Shown here: piece by piece, positions 23,008-29,486 of the stretch | How positions within the stretch are numbered: the first letter of the stretch is position 1 | Layout of the letters: each line of letters starts with the position of its first letter | Origin: a bacterium | Lineage (GTDB): Bacteria > Spirochaetota > UBA4802 > UBA5550 | Assembly: GCA_024224995.1 (NCBI GenBank) | Contig: JAAENB010000535.1 | Span: forward strand, 1 to 29,486 | Length of the DNA: 29,486 nt | Direction of reading: 5' to 3' | Notes under the pieces: model-generated | Databases searched by the model: none | Seen by the model: the letters and a program-made list of their open reading frames with translations, nothing else | Told to the model about the DNA's origin: nothing | Position numbers and translations under genes: made by a program

Positions 23008-23040
23008 GCAGCCCGGGGGTATCTCCGGGCTTTGTGCTGC
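23008..23040 (+). terminator. Hairpin after the sORF
   Basis: AGCCCGG (23010-23016) pairs with CCGGGCT (23025-23031) around an 8-base loop, and GCAG/CTGC (23008-23011, 23037-23040) may extend it by an alternative pairing. Only three T bases follow the stem, so it is a weak intrinsic terminator candidate. Confidence 0.5.
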
Positions 23041-23136
23041 AAAAAATAAAAAATTCCGATTGATTTTTCCTTCTGTAATGCTAAACTTAACCGCCCGAAG
23101 CAAAAAACTGACACCCCGTTTCTCAAGGAGAATATC

Positions 23137-23598
23137 ATGGCACTTTACCTGGTTCAGCACGGAAAATGCTTCTCAAAAGAAGATGATCCCGAAAGAAGTC
23201 TCACGAAAGAAGGGATAGCCGAAGTCAAATGGATCGCCAATGTGGCAAAGGGCTACGCGGTTAGCGTATCCCGGATACGGCACAGCGGAAAGAAACGGGC
23301 CCTCCAAAGCGCGGAACTGCTGGCAGAGGCACTCAATCCGCCCGGGGGAATAGAAGAAATAAGTATGATAAACCCAACAGACGATCCCGCGCAAATTGCC
23401 CGGAGCCTGGAACCGGGGCTGGATCTCATGCTTGTGGGCCATCTTCCCCATATGGAAAAACTGGCCGCGTACCTGGTAACGGGAAACGCGGAAAGACCGA
23501 TATTCAAGTTCCGGAACGGAGGAATCGTCTGCCTGGACAAACTCTCCGGTTATGAGCCGTGGATAATCACCTGGGCACTTATGCCCAACATTGGGTAA
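23137..23598 (+). CDS. sixA: SixA-like phosphohistidine phosphatase
   Basis: 153 residues, the normal length for SixA. The histidine-phosphatase core is present: LYLVQHGK with nucleophile His8, SGKKRALQSAELLAEAL with the conserved Arg, and LMLVGHLPHMEKLAAYL with the second His near 102. The usual R-H-G is Q-H-G, a variant known in some SixA lineages. SixA removes phosphate from histidine of phosphotransfer proteins in the cytoplasm. AAGGAG seven bases before the ATG sets the start. The stop codon overlaps the next gene, a HATPase regulator, by eight bases, so the two are probably co-translated and act in one signalling path; no direct evidence shows which protein is dephosphorylated. Confidence 0.85.
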   Translation: MALYLVQHGKCFSKEDDPERSLTKEGIAEVKWIANVAKGYAVSVSRIRHSGKKRALQSAELLAEALNPPGGIEEISMINPTDDPAQIARSLEPGLDLMLVGHLPHMEKLAAYLVTGNAERPIFKFRNGGIVCLDKLSGYEPWIITWALMPNIG

Positions 23599-25324
23599 TA
23601 TCCTGGGATTCGAAAATCCAATAAGTCTTAACCAGGTTCTCTTACCGCCAATATGCGCCGGCATATTGCTGGCAGGCGCCCTGTTCTATTTATATATGTC
23701 TGTAGTATACAAATCAGGACTATATATCGCAATGACGGTACTGGCGTTCACCTCACTGATATTTGTCTTTAGCGAAACAATGATCCTGGCAATAGGCGGC
23801 TGGGACCATAACCGGGAACTGTCAGTTCAATTTCACCGGCTTGAACAGGTCGCGGGAGCCTGGTTTCTTTTCGCCATTCCCCTTGCCATGAAATATATAC
23901 TGCAGCTCAACAAAACATGGCACCGGTTCAACCAGGGAGTAATCTACCTGGGAATGCTCGCGGCGTCCATAATAACAATTTTCGCGTTCATTTATCCCGA
24001 CAGCTTCATTTCAATAAGCACCCCCGTATCCACCTGGCTCAAATATGAAGCCAATTACGGCAGAGGAGCTGAAGGTTTAGCATACTTGATACGTGACGGC
24101 CTTATCGGCATTGGGATCTTTTACTTTCTCACCTGTGTATTCATTGAGCTGGTATGGCATAAACAATATAAATACCTGGGTTTTCCATTTATTTGCCAGT
24201 GTTTTGCCATTTATGGCGCCACAATCGATTCACTCTTTGTCCACTTTGACCAATTTTACGATTTCTTCCCGGAAGTTTATTTTTCCCGTTTTACCGTAGG
24301 CCTCACCTTTATGTTGGTCTCGTTTATGTCCAGTGTCACGCAGTTCTTTATAACAACAGCCAAAAAGCTGGAACAGGCGCACCGCGTAATCTCCATTTCC
24401 GAAGAAAAATACCGGCTTTTAATAGAAGGAACCAATGACTGTATTTTTTCCCTGAACCGGGAGCTCAAATTTTTAACCGCCAACAGGGCATCGTTTATGC
24501 AGCTGGTAATCACCCCTGATAATCTTCATTCATTAAACTTCTTTGATCTTATATATACCCCGCCCGAAGATACGGGAATTACCGTTAAAATAATACGGGA
24601 AAAAATCGATGAGTTCATGGAAGGAAAAGAATCAACCTTCTTTAAGTCTTTCCTGAAGATCCCGGGCACAGGAGAGCCCAGGGAATTCCATATACGATTT
24701 GAGCATATTGATATCGGCGAAAAACATGAGATACAGGTAAAGGCATCCAATATTCATGATGATGCTATTATGCGCTATCTCGACAGCGAGAATATACGGT
24801 TCCGCATTGGGAATTATCTCATAGCAGCGGAAGAACTCTCCAAACGGCTGGTCTTAAACCTGCCCAAATTCATGGACAGCCATGACACAATGGCGCTCAG
24901 GATCGGACTCAGGGAGATGATCATCAACGCAATAGAACACGGCAACCTGGATATCACCTTTGATGAAAAAACAGTTGCCACGAACAATGCCAATTATCTT
25001 GAACTGATCATGAAACGGCAGCACGATCCCCTCTATATGGAAAAAACGATCACTATTGAATTCAGCCTCAATGAAGAGCGGGTCTTGTACAAAATCACCG
25101 ATGAAGGCAAGGGCTTTGACTACACAAAGACGATGAAAACAATCAGCGAACGGGTAAACCAGGAACTCCTCCCCCACGGCAGGGGACTCACTCTTGCCAA
25201 CAATATATTCGACAGGGTTACTTTTAATGAGAAAGGAAACGAAGTTGAGCTTATAAAATATTTCACTACCCGGCAGCCCGAAACAGGGCAGGAACCGGAA
25301 AGTGAGTCTTCACACTATTTTTAA
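23591..25324 (+). CDS. Membrane 7TM-PAS regulator with RsbW-like HATPase domain
   Basis: 577 residues if translation starts at TTG 23591, inside the end of sixA; the next ATG would remove the first helix. Residues 15-255 hold about seven membrane helices, as in 7TM sensor modules. A PAS-like domain begins near 268 (YRLLIEGTNDCIFSLNRELK). The C-terminal part, from about 400, is a GHKL ATPase: N box GLREMIINAIEHGN near 436, G1 box DEGKGFD near 503, and HGRGLTLA near 528. There is no phospho-accepting His segment of the usual HisKA kind, so it resembles anti-sigma (RsbW/SpoIIAB) kinases and may phosphorylate a STAS-type partner; none is in the window. The start codon has no clear ribosome binding site, pointing to coupling with sixA. 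Confidence 0.8.
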   Translation: MGNILGFENPISLNQVLLPPICAGILLAGALFYLYMSVVYKSGLYIAMTVLAFTSLIFVFSETMILAIGGWDHNRELSVQFHRLEQVAGAWFLFAIPLAMKYILQLNKTWHRFNQGVIYLGMLAASIITIFAFIYPDSFISISTPVSTWLKYEANYGRGAEGLAYLIRDGLIGIGIFYFLTCVFIELVWHKQYKYLGFPFICQCFAIYGATIDSLFVHFDQFYDFFPEVYFSRFTVGLTFMLVSFMSSVTQFFITTAKKLEQAHRVISISEEKYRLLIEGTNDCIFSLNRELKFLTANRASFMQLVITPDNLHSLNFFDLIYTPPEDTGITVKIIREKIDEFMEGKESTFFKSFLKIPGTGEPREFHIRFEHIDIGEKHEIQVKASNIHDDAIMRYLDSENIRFRIGNYLIAAEELSKRLVLNLPKFMDSHDTMALRIGLREMIINAIEHGNLDITFDEKTVATNNANYLELIMKRQHDPLYMEKTITIEFSLNEERVLYKITDEGKGFDYTKTMKTISERVNQELLPHGRGLTLANNIFDRVTFNEKGNEVELIKYFTTRQPETGQEPESESSHYF

Positions 25325-25350
25325 CTCCAGGAAAGAGCACAAAAATAAAC

Positions 25351-25381
25351 TTGACAAAGTTGGTGAAATGGTTGGTATTAT
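25351..25381 (+). promoter_or_regulatory. Possible promoter for the exported 714-residue protein
   Basis: TTGACA at 25351-25356 is perfect, but the best -10 (TATTAT, 25376-25381) is 19 bp away, longer than usual. It lies 54 bp before the ATG. Confidence 0.45.
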
Positions 25382-25434
25382 TTTTATCGCCGGAAGGGCT
25401 TCTTTGTAAGTACTGAGTAAAGTGAGGGAATACA

Positions 25435-27579
25435 ATGATCAAAAGAAATGCATCCGTAATGATTATCATCCTGAGTTTGTTCCTGTCTACCAGACCGGGA
25501 TTTGGGATCGACCTCGGTTTTGAAATCGAATATTCTCACGGCTTTTCCGGTGGAATAGCCATAGTGAACCTGAGAGATAAGAAGTATCATGTCTATACAT
25601 TCAAAAAAAAAATGAATGCGAACGATTTCGACCTGTTATGGTACATCGCTGACCTTTCTAAACATAAGAACAAGAGAATCCGGTTGACTAATGATATATT
25701 ACCCGTTAAGGATAAGTCAGAATATAAAGAAAAAGATAAGCAAAAAAGAGAACATATCAATAAAATATTGAAAAAATACCTTGAGAATCAGGATTTTCCC
25801 ATAGAATGGCATGAATATCAGCTTCCCTGGATGGTTACCGGTCCCAAAGGGCGTGTTCGAGGTCGCGACCTTGAAATTGAGAGTAAGCCCTATGACGACT
25901 TCAAAAAGTTAGAGGAAGACCTGGAATTTCTCTACTCAAAACTGGCGGATCCCAAGAAAACTATTGAGTTTATTTCAGAACGGATCACAGAGCATAATAA
26001 ACAATCAGGAGCCTACCCGAAGAAAGGTCCTCTCCAATTCAAAAATGAGGAGGACGACGAAAAAAAAGAGGAAAAAAAAGGAAACTATTTCGCTGCTTAT
26101 TTTCCCACCAACGAAAATCCCCAATTGTTAGCGTCACCGCAGGTAACTGTGGGAATCAAACTGGAGGACGTTCAAGCGTACCTTACGCTCACTTCTCCAT
26201 TTTTTAACCCTGATTCCTGTTCCGGACAAACCAGACTTGAAAAAAAAGTGAACAATGGTTCTTTTAAGGCCACGAACAATGAACAGAAGGGATTTATATT
26301 ATTTTTAGGTATCTACTTACAGCAAATGACCTGTATCGAGGACTCTTACCCTAAAAGCGCACACCCATTATTGATCCGTAATTTGTTGAACGCCTACGCT
26401 AAGAAGGTTTATCCGGATAAATCTTCTTTAGAGTTGTTTAATATTTGTTTAGAATTGTCAAAATTTCTGAAAATTAAAAAAACCAGAACTATTTATTCCG
26501 GTTCGAAATTTCTCAAGAACAAGACTACAGTGGAAGAATTTCTAAGGATTGTATCGAATCACGAGTTAAATAAGGTTGATGAGAAAAAAATTAAGGAGCT
26601 GACACACGAGCAAGTCCTTGGTTCGGATAAATACAAGCTCAATGATCGATTACTTTTTGAAATAAGAGGAATGGTTACAGGTAGAAAAAAAGTTAAATAT
26701 AGTTTCCGTGAGGCATTGTTGGAAATTTACGCTATTGCGAAATGGTTAAATATTTTTGAAAAGGGAATAGAGCATCAAAATAAGCTTTGGGCCTATAAAC
26801 ATTTGAAAGGCAGTATGAAGAATTACGAGAATCTTACAAAGAAATCATTTAAACAAGCAGTCCAGCAGGTTGAGGAGCATCATCCGACGCTCGTGAAAGA
26901 ACAGGTGGATGAAGCCAGGAAATTACAGAAGGAAATCCGTGAGAATTTATTTCGTTGGTACGGTTATTATCGCAACATGGAACTGGGGCAAAATAATTCA
27001 CTCGCGATCTTTAAGCATGCAAAGATAGCAGCTTTGAAAAAAATCGACACCACTAAAGAGCTGCGGAAGATGCGAAACCTGCACAAAAAGATGAAGCTGG
27101 AGTCTTTTGATAAATACAAAAATTATTCAGCGAAACAACTCCTTAAAGATGAAGAGGAATCATTGCAGTTCTTGATAGATAAGATTGCCCTTCTGAAGAG
27201 TTATAAGATGAATGATTACAGTGATGATGATGATGATGAAGATAATAAAAATGACGAAGAGCCGGTGACCTTACCGAAGAGTAATAAAATTGTTAATGCG
27301 GCACAAGCAGAAACTTTTTATTCAGGAGTCAAAAATTTCTTAAAAATAAACCCCCCTCAGGCCATGTACTATCTGAATTCCGATGAACGGAGCGAGGTAG
27401 AGTCGGTATGGAGTCAAATTAACGACTATGATAAACTAAATATTGAATATGAGGAGGAGGAATATCCTGACGATTTACGAGAAGACGTGATAGATGAATT
27501 AAAAAATCGCGATATAGAAAAAATCAAGAAGTGGATAGAGTTCCTGATGAAGGCGATGAAGAACGCAAAGCACAAGTAG
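25435..27579 (+). CDS. Exported protein of unknown function, 714 residues
   Basis: I do not recognise this protein. It has a signal peptide (about 1-24, SVMIIILSLFLSTRPGFG). The mature protein is highly charged and mostly helical, rich in K and E. A segment near 235-260 (ASPQVTVGIKLEDVQAYL) looks like an ordered core strand-helix unit, and I have a vague memory of similar phrases in large toxin-like or effector proteins, too weak to name. Near 595-610 is a D/E-rich run (DYSDDDDDEDNKNDEE) that could bind cations. Two Cys occur close together in the middle (NPDSCSG, then QMTCIED). The gene is more AT-rich than its upstream neighbours. GTGAGGG before the ATG is a fair ribosome binding site. The neighbour downstream has ankyrin repeats; no immunity gene is evident. 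Confidence 0.7.
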   Translation: MIKRNASVMIIILSLFLSTRPGFGIDLGFEIEYSHGFSGGIAIVNLRDKKYHVYTFKKKMNANDFDLLWYIADLSKHKNKRIRLTNDILPVKDKSEYKEKDKQKREHINKILKKYLENQDFPIEWHEYQLPWMVTGPKGRVRGRDLEIESKPYDDFKKLEEDLEFLYSKLADPKKTIEFISERITEHNKQSGAYPKKGPLQFKNEEDDEKKEEKKGNYFAAYFPTNENPQLLASPQVTVGIKLEDVQAYLTLTSPFFNPDSCSGQTRLEKKVNNGSFKATNNEQKGFILFLGIYLQQMTCIEDSYPKSAHPLLIRNLLNAYAKKVYPDKSSLELFNICLELSKFLKIKKTRTIYSGSKFLKNKTTVEEFLRIVSNHELNKVDEKKIKELTHEQVLGSDKYKLNDRLLFEIRGMVTGRKKVKYSFREALLEIYAIAKWLNIFEKGIEHQNKLWAYKHLKGSMKNYENLTKKSFKQAVQQVEEHHPTLVKEQVDEARKLQKEIRENLFRWYGYYRNMELGQNNSLAIFKHAKIAALKKIDTTKELRKMRNLHKKMKLESFDKYKNYSAKQLLKDEEESLQFLIDKIALLKSYKMNDYSDDDDDEDNKNDEEPVTLPKSNKIVNAAQAETFYSGVKNFLKINPPQAMYYLNSDERSEVESVWSQINDYDKLNIEYEEEEYPDDLREDVIDELKNRDIEKIKKWIEFLMKAMKNAKHK

Positions 27580-27662
27580 TGCCGGGGCACCACCTCAGAG
27601 CTCTTTTAAAGAGCAAAAAAAAATTGTGGACAACCAGTCCGGGGTATGCTATTGAAAGAACT

Positions 27663-27671
27663 TGATATAAT
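27663..27671 (+). promoter_or_regulatory. Extended -10 promoter for the ankyrin gene
   Basis: TGATATAAT (27663-27671) is a perfect extended -10 element (TG-N-TATAAT). The expected -35 position is poor, as is common for extended -10 promoters. It is 27 bp before the ATG at 27699. Confidence 0.55.
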
Positions 27672-27698
27672 ATAGAAAATTACTATATGGAGAAATAC

Positions 27699-29486
27699 AT
27701 GGAAGAAAGCGGAACCCCAATAGAGAATAGTCAAGTAGAAGGAGGCCAGGGAGAGAATACCTCCACTGGCGGAATAGGCGGCGGGCTTATTGTGGCATTA
27801 ATATGTGTCATTGTAGTTCACCTGTACTCACTGATATCACTCTCGACTTTTATATCACGGTTTTCCTATTTCCCCCTTTTTAATACGTTTATGATAATAC
27901 ACGTGCTCATCCTTATGGCACTTTCGGCACTGGCTATCTTCCTTTTTTTCACGAAGAAAAAAGAGACAGTAGAAACAATTGTCAAATTGTATACATTATT
28001 TGTAGTGGTCGAGAGTATCAACCTTGTCAAGCTCATATTCTACTTCGGAAGGACAACCACCTGGCTTATGACAGCTTTGTCAGCGAGCCTGGGCCTGGCC
28101 ATAGCCTGGATCATATATTTCCGAAAGTCTCCAAGACCACAGGCAACCTTTACCAATGAAACAACAGAACCTTTTTTAAAAGACGTTGTTGAAATATTAA
28201 GCAAAATAAAAATCGGTAAAATTTTAGGAGTACCGGAAATGACCGGCAGCAGCACCACGGTTGTTGACGCAGCAGCGCAGCCCGCGATTCAGCCATTAAG
28301 CACTGAAGAAGCCCCCACCCCCAAACCCGCGGCTCCTCCCGTTCCGCGGCCGCCAAAAGAATTAAAAGGTCTTGGCGGCTGGCTCATTGTACCGGCAATC
28401 CTTATCTTTTTATACCCGCTGCTTCATTTATTTAACATGGTATTAATTTCAATGAGAATGCGGAATACAGGTCTGGTTCAGGGCTTAATTACTCTCGCGA
28501 TTTTTGGCCTTATAATTGGTCTTGCCGTTATTACGGCCATAAAATTCTTCACCAAAAAGGAAGACGCGCCAAAATTCGTGGTTTTGAACCTTTTTGCGTT
28601 CCCTGTCCTGCTTTTGATTGATAATATCCGGACAGCAATATGGGGATATATTGATATATCGTTTTTCGCAATCGCCATAAACCTGGCAGCAGCCCCCATC
28701 TTTTTTAAATTCTATTTTAAAAAATCAAAGCGGGCAGAGAAAACCTTTGTAAATCCCGCGGGGGGAATGTCAAAAGTTCTGAGAGGCGGTTTTATAGCCA
28801 TTATAGTACTGTACGCCGTAAGTACCGTAACCTTAAACATACTGGATGAAAAGGCACGGAACAATCTCGCGGCAGCAATAAAGACCGACAACACAGAGCT
28901 TCTCAGTCTCCCCCTGTTTTTGGGACTGGAAAAGGAGCGGAGAGGGATTCTCACTGAGGCCCTCACAAAGAATAGCTGGAAAGTGGCAAAAAAACTGGTT
29001 GAAGCAGGGGTAGATCCCAATTCCGGCTCAAGGGGCAGTTCCGCTCTTAACTTTGCCATAGGAGCAAAGGATAAAGATTTCATAAAGCTTCTTATTGATA
29101 AAGGAGCACGGGTGGATGAGACTGTTTTAATATCCGCCATCAGGACCGGCGACCCGGAACTGCTGAATGACCTGGTTAAGCAGGGAAATATTACCGATAA
29201 AAGAATATTAAACAATCTTCTTGTTTTTTCCGTAAATTCCGGACAGATCGGCACTGCCAAATACCTCATGTCAAAAGGGGCGGAACCGAAGAAATCGACC
29301 AAAACCTATGGTTTTGATTATGAAGGAAAAATACAGGAACTGCTGGGCAGCGAAGAGTCAGCCGGAGATACGGAGCTGTTAAACAATCTCCTTACTACAG
29401 CAGTGGGAAAAAATCATATAGAAGTCGCGGAATTCCTCATAGAAAAGGGAGCCGATTACAAGATCAAGATCGGGGTTCGAGAAGAG
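27699..29486 (+). CDS. Multi-pass membrane protein with DUF2569-like segment and ankyrin repeats; 3' end outside window
   Basis: The frame is open for 596 codons to the window edge. ATG 27699 is chosen over the in-frame ATG at 27687 because GGAG lies six bases before it. Residues 30-150 contain four membrane helices (LIVALICVIVVHLYSLI, then MALSALAIFLFF and others). A Pro/Ala-rich linker follows at about 190-220. Then LKGLGGWLIVPAILIFLYPL resembles the start of a DUF2569-type four-helix unit (about 225-345). After one more helix near 370, residues 410-596 form ankyrin-like repeats: AKKLVEAGVDPNSG, then LNFAIGAKDKDFIKLLIDKGA and AKYLMSKGAEPKK, with V-A-E-F-L-I-E-K-G-A-D at the end. Ankyrin repeats bind partner proteins; the side of the membrane is not clear. 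The neighbour upstream is an exported protein, with no operon evidence. Confidence 0.75.
   Translation, partial: MEESGTPIENSQVEGGQGENTSTGGIGGGLIVALICVIVVHLYSLISLSTFISRFSYFPLFNTFMIIHVLILMALSALAIFLFFTKKKETVETIVKLYTLFVVVESINLVKLIFYFGRTTTWLMTALSASLGLAIAWIIYFRKSPRPQATFTNETTEPFLKDVVEILSKIKIGKILGVPEMTGSSTTVVDAAAQPAIQPLSTEEAPTPKPAAPPVPRPPKELKGLGGWLIVPAILIFLYPLLHLFNMVLISMRMRNTGLVQGLITLAIFGLIIGLAVITAIKFFTKKEDAPKFVVLNLFAFPVLLLIDNIRTAIWGYIDISFFAIAINLAAAPIFFKFYFKKSKRAEKTFVNPAGGMSKVLRGGFIAIIVLYAVSTVTLNILDEKARNNLAAAIKTDNTELLSLPLFLGLEKERRGILTEALTKNSWKVAKKLVEAGVDPNSGSRGSSALNFAIGAKDKDFIKLLIDKGARVDETVLISAIRTGDPELLNDLVKQGNITDKRILNNLLVFSVNSGQIGTAKYLMSKGAEPKKSTKTYGFDYEGKIQELLGSEESAGDTELLNNLLTTAVGKNHIEVAEFLIEKGADYKIKIGVREE

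Noticed and set aside
27595..27623. Intrinsic terminator after the 714-residue gene
   Set aside because: GCTCTT/AAGAGC forms a stem but on the plus strand it is followed by A bases, not T, so it does not look like a terminator for this gene.

Overview
The window is about 29.5 kb of mid-GC bacterial DNA from a Gram-negative (diderm) organism. Evidence for an outer membrane is two TonB-dependent receptors, a beta-barrel protein, a LolA-like protein and a lipoprotein. An exosortase/PEP-CTERM pair, an HrcA-type CIRCE operator, a CmpB-HD fusion and a 7TM-PAS-ATPase regulator would fit an environmental spirochaete or a similar deep-branching diderm. That placement is a guess from gene content. There is no rRNA, tRNA or core marker gene to settle it.

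Layout. 1-869: 3' part of an RNB-family exoribonuclease. 1048-2871: AT-rich pair of an intact AAA15/RloA-like ATPase and a broken RloB-like TOPRIM-type gene, probably a decaying defence module. 3099-7506: an exosortase with an EpsI-like tail, overlapped by a large polytopic VIT/vWA protein ending in a PEP-CTERM signal, so enzyme and probable dedicated substrate sit in one transcription unit. 7737-10540: a divergent pair, a CmpB-HD membrane protein preceded by a consensus promoter and a perfect CIRCE operator, and a radical SAM protein. 10574-16303 (minus strand): an envelope lipid or efflux cluster of beta-barrel porin-like protein, TetR regulator, RND/MMPL transporter and LolA-like periplasmic protein. 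A double palindromic operator precedes the porin-like gene. 16496-21032: tandem paralogous TonB-dependent receptors. 21311-22740: small lipoprotein, small hypothetical protein and XRE regulator. 22784-23040: a promoter, a 27-residue membrane sORF and a hairpin. 23137-25324: SixA-like phosphatase overlapping a 7TM-PAS-HATPase regulator. 25435-27579: an unrecognised exported 714-residue protein. 27699-end: a membrane protein with DUF2569-like segments and ankyrin repeats, cut by the window edge.

The intergenic DNA is rich in repeats. Tandem heptads (GTTYRAR) occur at six places, three of them running through a stop codon. There are modular palindromes near 14.4-14.8 kb and 21.0-21.2 kb, and a long nested hairpin at 7.55-7.7 kb. 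Two copies of a roughly 104-nt structured element (9231-9334 and 22219-22323) have 21-bp outer stems that differ by compensatory changes and share an AGGAC terminal loop. The observations most worth following up are this structured element, the CIRCE-controlled HD protein, the exosortase with its own VIT/vWA target, and the broken RloB gene.
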